Below are positions 45,884-56,268 of a stretch of 64,000 bases of DNA, piece by piece. Within the stretch, counting starts at the first letter, position 1; each line of letters starts with the position of its first letter. The position numbers and the translations under genes are program-made. Origin of the DNA: Harmonia axyridis (lineage: Eukaryota > Arthropoda > Insecta > Coleoptera > Coccinellidae). The notes under the pieces are model-generated. The model did no database searches and was not told the origin of the DNA. It was given only the letters and a program-made list of their open reading frames with translations. The stretch covers positions 15,686,001 through 15,750,000 of the forward strand of contig NC_059507.1 in the NCBI RefSeq assembly GCF_914767665.1, read 5' to 3'.

Positions 45884-48418
45884 TAAAAAGGTGCATTTTG
45901 CTTTCTCATTCCCTAATTTTTATTATGAAATAAGACAGTAGTTCCTAATGGGGACGTTAACGCCACCAAGGGGATGCTGGAGCCCTCAAAGCGGACAATA
46001 TTAGATGGAAAAGAAATCAGGGGGTGTTGATGAGAACAAAGGGGACGGCAACTAATGATTTTCTATTTTTTCTTTTACAAACAGAGTACACTTCTATTAA
46101 TTATCATAAATATGCCTGAAAATGGCTTTGTTTTATGTTCAAAACTAGTATTATTCATAGAATCTTATCAGTTCATATTTCGCCCACAATTACAGTAACT
46201 ACCATACAGGCTAAATATTTTGTTTGTAGGCACTATTCAAGTTATATTCTGACCATCAGAAGAAACCAAATCATTTATTGAAATTACAGTACGAGCTAAC
46301 ACTTACTAGGTATATTTTTTTATTATTATTTATGAATGCACCAAATTATTCTTAATAGTTTTGTATTAACTCTTTTCTCCTAAAATTTTTAATGAAAATC
46401 GTTTATGAATCCTTTCAGAACCAACTCTCTGGCTACATGATTTTTATTCAATATTAAGTTTGTACAGCAGCCATACTCAACGTGCGGCCCTTTGTCCCTT
46501 TTTATGCGGCCCGAGCCACGGCATAGTCCATTATTACAATTTTCATAGTATAAGGATAGTTATACTATGGTAGTATCACAAATAAGGTTTCGAAATTAGG
46601 CAAAAATAACGGTATTAATATTTACTCATTTATCTTTGTTTTCTTCCTTATTGCGTACACACAGAACACTATTACCATAGTACAACAATGGATTCTTTAT
46701 ACATGCTATGATACTACCTATACCTAATCTTCTTAGCGAGAATGCTTTATCTCACTTTTTTTGCTCTTGTAGTTTTCGTTTCTATGGATTCTTGGGTGCG
46801 TTTTTTAGCTGATTATATCGTTTTTTCTGGCTAGTACCATGATTTTTAAAACCACTTGTAAGCATTATTGCGTGACTTATGCTAAAAAAGGGTTTAGAAA
46901 ACATAGTACCTACCAAAATAAAAAATTGCCATAAAAAAATCAGTCCAATTTTCTTAAAATCATCAATAGAGTATCCCCGGTTTCCGTTTTCGGGAGCGTT
47001 TCCCTAACATCCTGCATATTTTTATTTTCGTACTTCCCTACTAATATTAGAAATGCGAAATAACGTAATCTGCCTGTCTGCTACGCTTTGACGCGTAAAC
47101 CACTGAATCGATTTTGATAAAATTTGGCACACAGACAGGAACCAGTAGAGCTTTGAAAAGGACTTAGGCTACTTTGTAACCGACTTAAAAAAAGGGTTTT
47201 GATTATGCGCGATAAACGAAAACCGCGCGGGCTAAAGCTAATTTTACAAGTAGGTAAATTACTGCGGCCCGTAAGAATGAACAGTAGCAATTATGCGGCC
47301 CACGTTAAAAAAAGGTTGAGTATGGCTGTTGTACAGTATTGAATTATCATTATATGAGAATATTCTTTATACCTACAGACTTCAGTACTTTCCTAATTTT
47401 TTTTCAAGTCTTTTTGAATGATTTTGGTCGATCAACATAAATTTGCAAATTATTTCACCTCAATTTTCAAAATTAACAGGAAATAGTTATTTATGCAACA
47501 AGTGCAATAATCAATTTTTGCACGAGTTGCATACTAGGTGTAGGAAAATGAAAAGCGCAACTTGAATACTTTATTATTAATATCGATTTGCATTGAAACA
47601 GGAACTAATACGTTACGAACAATTTAACTCAAACTTTATTTTTACCCTCAATGTTGAAAGTGAATGAACAATATTGCTGCAATTTTCAATATGAATAGTT
47701 CGTAGTGAAGTACTTTTTAAATCCACTTCTTGATTTGTTACTGCTGTAAACGTAATAGTACTTGGTAACTGTACATCGTTATTTCCTTCAGGCTGAAATA
47801 TTTGTTCGTCATGATGACAGCACGTTGAAGTAGAATGACAGATGAGTGCAATAAAAACTTTATTGCACTAGTGAAATAAAGAACTTCTTTTTCCACTCAA
47901 TATAGTTCAATAAGTTTTGCTTTTTGCATGAATGTAGAAAAACAAAATTTCGAACGCCCGTATTTACGGAAACCCTGCTCAGAACTGGGATTTTGGCCAT
48001 TATTAAACTCAACTGGGCTTTCTTACGAATCTTTTTCTCTAATTTTTAGATGGATTGCTTTACAATTTCAATCATTTCTATCAGAACATCATGTTTACTA
48101 TTTGAAGATATTTCTTTTTTAATTCAAACGTTCTCAGTTTAACTTAATTTCCAAGGTGTAATTGCAGGTTTCCCAAAAATCTTACTTGTTAACTAATTAG
48201 AATTCAATGAAATACCTGACATTCTAATAAATTTTGTTCAAGGCGTACAAGCTAAAACCGGCTTGGATTTGAGCAAAAAATAATTACCAATATATATTTC
48301 AATTATTCAAATTAATGGAAATTACTATGGCAATAAGTTTTTTGCAATTTCAATTATAGGTGATCAGTGGGTTATAATAACATAAAAACATATGATTTAC
48401 AAAATAACTTTATTAAAG
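45884..48418. other. intergenic with a non-autonomous hAT element
   Basis: Apart from the hAT-like element (46468-47328), nothing recognisable. 45884-45960 includes the DDX49 3' UTR. RpL27A has a minus-strand AATAAA around 48405-48410. Confidence 0.5.
46468..47328. mobile_element. non-autonomous hAT-like DNA transposon (861 bp)
   Basis: The ends are inverted: CAGCCATACTCAAC at 46468 and GTTGAGTATGGCTG ending at 47328, both followed inward by a gcggccc-containing stretch. An exact 8-bp target duplication TTGTACAG sits at 46460-46467 and 47329-47336, diagnostic of the hAT superfamily size class. No transposase frame is present. The inner part (~47035-47260) contains a second repeat family (ctactaatattagaaatgcg ... 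cgcgtaaaccactgaa...) widespread in insect genomes, probably nested. Confidence 0.88.
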
Positions 48419-49576
48419 TTAGGCAGATAAAATACAAGCTCCTCCTACAGCCTTGATCTTATCTTCTGCCCTTTTAGAGAAGAATTTAGCCTTCACTATG
48501 ACTGGTTGAGCAGGCAACCTTCCTTTTCCTAATAGTTTGTAGTATCCCTGAAAATAAAGTTCAGAATCAGTATTGAATAACCAAAGGAATTTCAACATAA
48601 TAACAGAGCAAATAATAATAGTTTATTGGTTACGATTAAAAAAATGTATGCTTCTGCTATATTCATCAAACTTAAATAAATCGATGAGAAGTAGACAGAA
48701 CCATTTACTTTAGCATTTTTGATTCCCCCTAAGTTGAGATTTAAGATCAAATTAGGTCTACTAAAATGCATAATCAATATTGAAGACGAAAGCTCTACTT
48801 ACAGCTTTAATAAGATTTATAACTGGGGCCTTTCCATTAGGGTCATCTTTGTACTTCTGTCTTGTTTGTTCACTTACAAGTGTCCATAATTTATCAATGT
48901 TGATGGCAGGCTGCCATTTAGAGTTTTTCTTTTGATGATATCTGACCATACCAAGCTGTTGATTAAATAATAGTGATAAAATAGGTCTATGTTTCAAAAT
49001 ACAATGTAATATATAGATGTTATCAGAAGGAAGGACACGAAATTAGTTAATAATATCAGTAAACACTTGCCTTTCCAAAATATCCAGGATGGTATTTGTC
49101 GAAGTTAATCCTGTGGTGATGCATACCACCAGCATTACCGCGACCTCCAGGATGCTTACGGTGTTTACCTGAAAATTATAATAATGTGAACACCTGCACC
49201 AACTCACAATATAGGAAGTGTTTAAACAAAAATTTCAGATATGAACATTAATCAATGAACAATTTCATTCCGCCCGTTCGACAAATCATCATGAAATTTA
49301 ATGTAATGATAGATTGAAAATATTCGAATACTCACCGATTCTTCCATGCCCATGGCTCACATGACCTCTCAACTTCCTAGTTTTTTTCTTGTGGGTCGAC
49401 TAAAACAATTTTTATAATTTTAAACGTGTTGAAATAATAACATGAAAAATATCATTGAATTCTAAATCGTTAAACTATGAATTGAAGATGAAATCAGATT
49501 TATGTAGAAATAACCAAAGATCTATTGGGTAAACTCAGAATTAGGATATAAAATACCAAGAAAAATATCTTACCAT
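48419..49576 (-). CDS. RpL27A: 60S ribosomal protein L27a (uL15)
   Basis: Five coding exons: 49574-49576 (ATG only), 49336-49399, 49071-49168, 48803-48955 and 48419-48547. They sum to 447 nt, 148 aa, the family length. It reads M-STHKKKTRKLRGHVSHGHGR, IGKHRKHPGGRGNAGGMHHH, RINFDKYHPGYFGK, LGMVRYHQKKNSKWQP and ends VGGACILSA, all diagnostic of eukaryotic L27a. The start exon ends directly after the ATG. Intron 3 has a GC donor (AAG|GCAAGT) instead of GT. The 5' UTR is pyrimidine-rich (CTTTC, GTCTCTTTGG), typical of TOP mRNAs. Intron 2 holds a U43-like C/D snoRNA and intron 4 an H/ACA snoRNA. It is divergent from the PGAP2-like gene 428 bp away. Confidence 0.95.
48642..48769 (-). ncRNA. H/ACA-box snoRNA in RpL27A intron 4
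   Basis: 128 nt with the hairpin-hinge-hairpin-tail layout. Hairpin 1: GCATTTT pairs with AAAATGC, an internal loop follows (AGTAGA opposite GGGAATC), then the upper stem CCTAA/TTAGG. The hinge has an H box AAAGTA (ANANNA). Hairpin 2: TTCTGT pairs with GCAGAA, internal loop CTACTT opposite ATATA, upper stem TCATC/GATGA. The tail has ACA (48645-48647) three bases from the 3' end. The loops lie ~15-16 nt before the H and ACA boxes, as needed for pseudouridylation pockets. Human RPL27A introns also host H/ACA snoRNAs, but I did not match this one to a named family or target. Confidence 0.72.
49230..49298 (-). ncRNA. U43-like C/D snoRNA in RpL27A intron 2
   Basis: C box ATGATGA (49286-49292) and D box CTGA (49235-49238), with a short terminal stem (AAATT/AATTT) outside them. 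GTCGAACGGGCGGAATGA, the guide followed by D'-like ATGA, is shared with the array at 33.6-36.4 kb; sequence between D' and D differs. The D box is 67 nt upstream of the exon 3 acceptor. The guide ACGGGCGG is complementary to CCGCCCGT of the 18S rRNA decoding region. By the D'+5 rule the methylated base would be the C after CCG, which matches the site served by human SNORD43 (U43) as I recall it. Confidence 0.85.
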
Positions 49577-50004
49577 CTTGAATATCCCAAAGAGACGATA
49601 GGACGGTAACCTACGAAAGAGAATTTACGTTCAGAAAATTCACAGAAGTTTGAATATTATTAAAATCATAGAATTCTATAACATTTATTGGCCACGCTAT
49701 TAAAATAATATTATTATTTTTGAAATTTGTGAATATTGATGGAATACATCATAGTTCCAATTTTCAGGGGTTTGATGATTCACTTTTTTTTTTCATTTTT
49801 TGAAAATTGAATATTTTCAACCATTTTCATAAATCAAATATATTTAGTGTTCTGTGATTCAAATGTTCTATGAGTCGAATGACATTTGACATCCCCTGAA
49901 AAAATTAGAAAACAAAAAAACTAACCTAGATTCTAAGATATTCGTTGATAGAAAAGGATTGAATGAAATATTAGGAATTAGAGAATAAAAATATGAAATA
50001 AAAT
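49577..50004. promoter_or_regulatory. divergent RpL27A / PGAP2-like promoter interval
   Basis: 428 bp between the two start codons. The RpL27A 5' UTR begins about 49600-49625 with a pyrimidine-rich stretch. No TATA box or named factor site can be assigned confidently. Shared regulation is inferred from arrangement only. Confidence 0.45.
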
Positions 50005-51032
50005 ATGCCAGTGGAAGCTAGATATGCATTACTTTATAGTGATTACGAAGTGGTTCCTTGTTTAAGGATTCCATTCGAAAAATTAACTTTCATTATCTTA
50101 ACATTACCTTTATTCGCTTTCGTTTTTTGTATTATTTATTCAATTTTATTTAATTTTGAAAGTGTGACTAGTACTCATTGTCATGTCTTCAATATATTAC
50201 CTTCTATATCTTCTGCAATTGGAAACTATTCACCACAACGAGAAGTTTGGCAAGCTGCAATTTTATTGCAGTCTATCCCTAGATTTTATATAGCAGTAAT
50301 ATATTTACAATTCCATTATGTTATGGCATATCCTAGAGATATTTGGATGGGAAAAATTGCTCTTTTATTGAATTTAACTGAGAACATTTCATTGATAGTA
50401 CTATCATTTTGGACCTCCTCAAAGCAATATGGTATGCGATAATTAGCTATTCAAACAACTCTTGAATTAAATTAATTATTTTGTGGGATACTATCGTGAC
50501 TGCTTTGTTCAAATATAGTTGATCTATATATGTTTGACTAAATCTAAGATAGGGAGAAGTAATAGACCACTTATCTACACTGATTGTAAAAATTTGAGAC
50601 TATATAATTTTTAACTTTTTCAGCTGTTCATGAGAAAGCTTTTATTGCTTTTATTACAATGTCAGAGTTTTACATGATGTTGTCATGTATAATGCAGAGT
50701 AGATTTAGAAAACATAATAAAAAAAGTCTGAGGTGGAAGCTTAGATTATTTCTGACAAACATATCATGTATCATATTAGGAACTTATTTTTACATGAGAC
50801 ACAATTCTTTGTGTGAACCATACAGTAAGTTTCCTTAAATTGCCACGAACAGTCTAAAGAATAACATTTTCAAAACATTAATGCATTTTTATTTACAGTG
50901 TACTCCCTCTTTGCCTTTGCTGAATATATTGTTGTTCTAACAAATATGGCATTTCATACTACTGCCTACTTCGATTTTCAGAAGAAAGATTTTGTATTAT
51001 ACAGATATGGAGCTGCTATTACAGAAAGATAA
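50005..51032 (+). CDS. PGAP2-like GPI-anchor remodelling membrane protein
   Basis: Three coding exons: 50005-50431, 50624-50824 and 50899-51032, 762 nt, 253 aa, GT-AG and in frame. Hydrophobic helices are visible at residues ~28-50 (LTFIILTLPLFAFVFCIIYS), ~85-110, ~118-138, ~146-165, ~185-202 and ~212-232, consistent with the multi-pass Frag1/DRAM/PGAP2 family. Family-like features are an N-terminal cytosolic segment, HCHVFNILPSISSAIGNYSPQR between helices 1 and 2, and a C-terminal H-T-T-A-Y-F-D-F segment. PGAP2 acts in the Golgi in fatty-acid remodelling of GPI anchors. The assignment rests on overall resemblance, not a catalytic motif. The start codon is the first ATG after the divergent promoter. 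Confidence 0.78.
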
Positions 51033-53686
51033 TATTTGGTGATTTAGCTAGTATTCGAATAACTCCTTGTGATTTTGAAAGTATTTGTTTTATTCCATTA
51101 TGTATGTAACTATAAAGATATTTTTTTCATCTCTTACGTTACCTTGGGTGCTAAAATTTAGAGGTATTGAGATCTGTTATGTAAAAAAGTCATTACTATT
51201 GGTACTGAACTAGATCTTTCTTAAATTGAATTGTATAATATATACAATTATGAACATGTTCATAAAAATGCAATTAAAGTATTAGGTTTTATGACAAAAT
51301 AATTCATAATGTCACCAATATATGTATAAATTGTTAATATTATCATGGATAAGATAAGATTTGATGTATTAGCTGTGTAACAAATGTTTTATACCTTTTC
51401 TTACCTCTGAAATGTTCATTCCCAATTTCAATGAAGCCAATCACCTGAATAATGCACTAAACTAGATCTAATGATGTTCAAACTTACCATTTTTTTATTT
51501 AAAGTATTTATTTATTAATGTTAAATCATTGGTGACATTTGAAGCATAATATTAATGATTGATTTGAGAGGAATTTACTCCATTCCTTGTGAAAAATTGT
51601 GTTGATTGTTCAAAAGTATAGACTTAGACGTTAAAGAACAGTATTTTCAATTTTATTGATTAGATGTTATCGGAATTTATTCTTTTTACAACTAATTTTC
51701 AAGATATTCATTGTTATGGATCTTCCAATTAGGAAGGAATAATTTTTTCTGTTAATAGATATGCTAGCTAATATTCAAAATATTACATCTACTTAACAAT
51801 TGTTTTTGTTGAAAATAATTTTTATATAGAAAATAAATATATAATTTATTATCAACTTTGCTAATTCGTGAATATAAACTGCCCTTCAAAAGTTAGAGAA
51901 CTTAAGAAAAAATTGATATATATTAACACTTTTGAAATCATTCTTTTTAGTGGCGTAAGAAAAAACGACAAAAGCTGCCTATCTGTTGTTATGTACATTT
52001 CAGAACATTATATAGGTGTGATGTTCGAAAAATTCAGAGTTCCTTAACTTTTGAAGAACAGCATATATTTTATGTATTTATTACTATACATAGGATAGTT
52101 TATAAATGTAAAAAGCAAGTCTAATATAACACCAATTTTAAAAGAATCAATTATTGAATTCAATGTAATTTTTTATACTTGCTTACTATAATAATAAGGT
52201 ATGTATCTCAGAGGTATGTAATTATTCGTTAAAAACTTTAATTTCACTAAGATTATTCACTTGGTAAAAACAATGCTGGTGGTTAATTTTGTTAACTAGG
52301 ACTCATCTAAACAACAAAAAGGGAATAGGTAATTAATTGAAACTTTCTTTTTTGAGATAATTATTTATATTTTATTTATTTCTACACTTAAATGAAAATA
52401 AACATGTTTTTAAGTTTATATATTGTCCAAAAAATTCCCGTCAATCCATCAGGCTTGAAAATCTGATCGATAATATTCAAATATCTTGATAAATTATCAG
52501 TATGCAATGACGATATTCAAAATATGCATGCTACTTAATAAAATATTCTTCATCTTTTGGTGTTACGAATTTTTAAATATTCTTATTCAAATGTAAGTAA
52601 CGTCCCAGTGGCTCCTTGCATAGTGGCTCAAATTTTTGTCATTTCCTATGCCTTGCTAGTATATTATAAGCAGTAAAGTTACTAGTAAGTATTAGATTGT
52701 CAAAAAGGTAAATAGACTATTTTGACAGCATGAAAAATATTATCCTAATCATTCATATCCGCATATAACGAGCGTTCATTAAAATTCGTGGTCGAGAGTG
52801 CTGTGGAGAATTTAGAGTTGATTTTCTGTGATTACAAGTAGCGTTTAGCTTGTACCATATATAGTTTCCAGATTCAAAGTATGTAAACAAATGTGATATG
52901 GTACAATCTAAGAGCTACTTGTAATCACAGAAAATCAACTCTAATTTCTCTACATCACTCTTGACCAGGAATTTTAATGAACGCTCGTTATTAAGAACGA
53001 CATCTATCAATTCAACAAAAAAATATTCAATATGCGAAAAAGACAAAAAAAAAATTCAAACTTCTTATCTTGTGATGATAAACGAGTGAAGTGGGCAAAT
53101 ATATGATGAATTCAATTTGAGGTGAACATGTGTATTATTTGCATTTTCGTTAAGTGTTATGCTGCTAGAATTTCAACATATTCCAGAATAAAAGATGCCA
53201 GTTATTCAGAGATTTTCAACAGATTTATGTTCTGGAGCATTTGATAATAATATCGTAGAAAACTAACCCCAAATAGATTGCTATAAAAAATGTAATGAAT
53301 CAATACTTACAATGAAATACTAATAAGTTTATTGCTTACATAAAAATGATCTTCACAAAAGAAAACGGTTGAATCAATAAAACAAACACTTTTGTATAAG
53401 GCACATCATTTTCTATATATCCAAGGGATGTCTCTGATGCCTTGTTAGGTGAAATTGAATTCTGGAGGTCTTTTTTTCATTGCTATTATTTTGAAAAATA
53501 TTTATGCGAATTGAAAATATCCACTTTTATTATGCTTAATAAGTATCACCGAATAATTAGAGAGGTTTTCAAAATTTGTCAAATATCCTATTATTTCAGA
53601 AGATAAATTTCAGCTTTGATCTAACGTAGTATAATCATAAGATTACACAGACTTTTTATCGATTTATTTTTGTACATTACTTCACT
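51033..53686. other. intergenic between convergent PGAP2-like and L2HGDH genes
   Basis: Contains the PGAP2-like 3' UTR, unassigned AT-rich sequence and the foldback MITE at 52765-52991. No exon was recognised. Confidence 0.5.
52765..52991. repeat. 227-bp foldback MITE
   Basis: The left end ataacgagcgttcatt is complementary to the right end aatgaacgctcgttat. The arms are ~85 bp with few mismatches, including agttgattttctgtgattac and its complement. The centre is ~50 bp. Confidence 0.85.
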
Positions 53687-55247
53687 TCAAGTCTTTAATT
53701 TTTTTTTTATTTCTGCATGTATTTTCTCAAGACCAAATTCCTTACCCATTTTTTCAACCAGCATTTTAGCTATTGCCATTGAACTGGTGGCACCTGGACT
53801 TGGACAATTTCTACAATGTAGAACCCTATCCTTCAATTGGCCTTTTTGACTTTTATCAAAATAAAAATCTTCAAGTAGTTTACCATCAGGACCCAATGCT
53901 TGAGCTCTAACACCTGAAGGACCCCTTTCACAATCTTCACTTGTTATATTTGGCAAGTATTTTTGTAGTTGTTTAATTTGAAGAGGCCATATTATTGAAC
54001 GTATCATTTCGCCCACTCCATATTTCATATTTTTGAGACAGAGTGCTATGAATCCAGTATATGTTAAAGCATCTATAAGCTCCAAAAAGTTTATATCAAA
54101 GTAACTGTAAAAAAGGATTTATTTCAATGAGAATACAGAATTTAAAAAAAATAATTTTTTAAATTAGACTAACCTATATCCTTCTCTCTTGAAAGCCAAA
54201 ACTGCATTAGGTCCCAGCCAAACATTTCCATCCATCCTTGGGGTGAAATGTACTCCCAAAAATGGGAGTTTTGGATTTGGAACAGGATAAATGTTGCATT
54301 TCACCATTTTTCTCTTGGAAGGCTTTAATAGTAAATATTCACCTCTGAAAGGCACAATTCTAGGATTTCTAGGACAACCAGTTAACATTGAAATCTTATC
54401 AGAATACAGTCCTGCACAAGTTAGAACATATTTTGCTACTAAAACATGATCATGAGTATCAACAACTTTAACAGGATAGTCCTCTCTTCCAGACTCTTCT
54501 ATTGTAGCAACCTGAAAGTTATGATCCAGGTAAGGAAGTAAGAAGTATGCAAATATCTTACCTCAGCACGTAATCTGATTTCACCACCTACAGTGTGAAA
54601 ATCATCTGCATGAGATATAGCAAGATTTTTGTAGTCCACTATCCCTGTATTTGGAGACCATATAGCTTTCAAACCTTTACATTCTGGTTCTATTTTATGT
54701 ATTTTTTCTTGAGAATCAATCAACTCTAATCCAGGAACACCATTACTAAGTCCCCGTTCATATAAAACTTTAAGATATTTGACTTCTTCCTCATCAGTTG
54801 CAACAATGAGTTTACCTACTTTCTTATAGGGTATCTTTTTTTCATCACAATGTTTCATAGTAAGTTTGCTTCCTTCCACACATAATTTTGCTTTGAGTGA
54901 TCCTGGTGTATAATATATTCCTGCATGAATCACTCCACTATTGTTAGCTGTCTGATGTATTCCGAGCTCTTTCTCTTTTTCTAGTAAAACAGCTTTAAGC
55001 TTTGGATATACAGATAATAATTCCCTTGCTGTTGCTGTACCTATGATTCCCCCACCAATAATAGCAACATCATATTCACCACTAAAATTAAATCAACAGT
55101 TAATAGGAATGATTGTCATATAACCAATTTACGAGCTACGTACATCTTTTGCGTAGCCTTATGTGCAGAGTACAACCTTCGAGAAAATAAAATAGGTTTG
55201 AGGAACTTCATTGTTTGATCGTCTGGATACAGTTTCATGAATTTCAT
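53687..55247 (-). CDS. L2HGDH: L-2-hydroxyglutarate dehydrogenase, mitochondrial
   Basis: Four coding exons: 55144-55247, 54562-55081, 54174-54511 and 53687-54104. They sum to 1380 nt, 459 aa, GT-AG and in frame. It is a FAD-dependent oxidase of the DAO fold that converts L-2-hydroxyglutarate to 2-oxoglutarate. The N terminus (KPILFSRRLYSAHK) looks like a mitochondrial targeting peptide. The dinucleotide-binding motif follows as VAIIGGGIIGTATARELL, then the substrate-side motif HQTANNSGVIHAGIYY, LTCAGLYSDKI, VPFRGEYLLL and the C-terminal GPSGVRAQAL and NCPSPGATSSMAIA, all typical of the family. Length is normal. It is divergent from me31B, with ~1.0 kb between the start codons. Confidence 0.94.
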
Positions 55248-56268
55248 TTAATCCAAATAACCAATAATCACATGATTCTCAGTAAACAAACGTTTTTTCT
55301 ATGACGGCAATAAGAAACATTATTGTGAGTGATAATAATTAATATCAATTTTAGAAAGCTGATAACTGACCTACAAATAAAGTTTATCCTATATCTAAAA
55401 CATAACAATTACTGTTATCTTAATATTTCTGATACATTTTTTACCTGAAATACTGGTTTTTGAATTTTCCACTATCAAATTTCAAGTTGATAAAAGCAGA
55501 ATCTGTTAAATTTAATTGATTTTGACTTGAAATAGTTTTCCTTTCTACAACTTGTAGATTAACAGTGATCTGTCATATCTACTGTGTTGCTAATTCATTC
55601 TACTCAAACTAGAGGGATTGTAGTCATTTTTTTTTACAAGATGTTACACGCAGCCATATTTATAAAACTTCATTTTAATAGTGGTGAGTGAAGAGTTCGT
55701 ATTAAGTTCAACGCGAAATCAATTGAATTTGATAACTATTTTCGAAAAACATATGATATTAAGTATGCTTACTTTCAGTATCAACTCAACAAAAGTGAAA
55801 AATTCATCGTGAGTACTGTTTTGAGTTCAGATAATTCTATAAATTTAGGCGTAATGAGTGTATAGTTTAGATGTCTTGGTAGCAGCCATTTTATATTTGG
55901 ATTTGTCATAGATCTGAATATTTCGAATTCATCCCTCGGTATTTCGTTCTTATTAGTTTTAATTTCCGAAAGACAATTTAACTGTACGATTTTTTCAAGA
56001 ATAGTTTTCAGTTAGTAGTGAAATGTCAAATGATTTTATACTTTGTTTACCTTACGTTCCCCCTTCAATTTCACCAAAAGTATAATATATTTTTATTAAC
56101 CAGCTTTTTTTTCTTCTCTAATGACATTTCTTATTTTAACTGTTACAGATAATTAGGCACTTCATGAGATAATTTTTTTGAAGAGAAATCTATTGGCCTA
56201 TATTGTAGTAGGTATAATTATTGGGTTTTATAAATCCTGTTAAATATTAATATATACTGTGCGAAATC
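55248..56268. promoter_or_regulatory. divergent L2HGDH / me31B upstream interval
   Basis: 1.02 kb between the two start codons, with 5' UTRs and promoters of both genes expected here. The middle (55620-56050) has no repeat or gene I recognise. No specific factor sites are claimed. Confidence 0.4.

Noticed and set aside
49400..49573. Possible snoRNA in RpL27A intron 1
   Set aside because: No RUGAUGA box and no H/ACA layout could be found.
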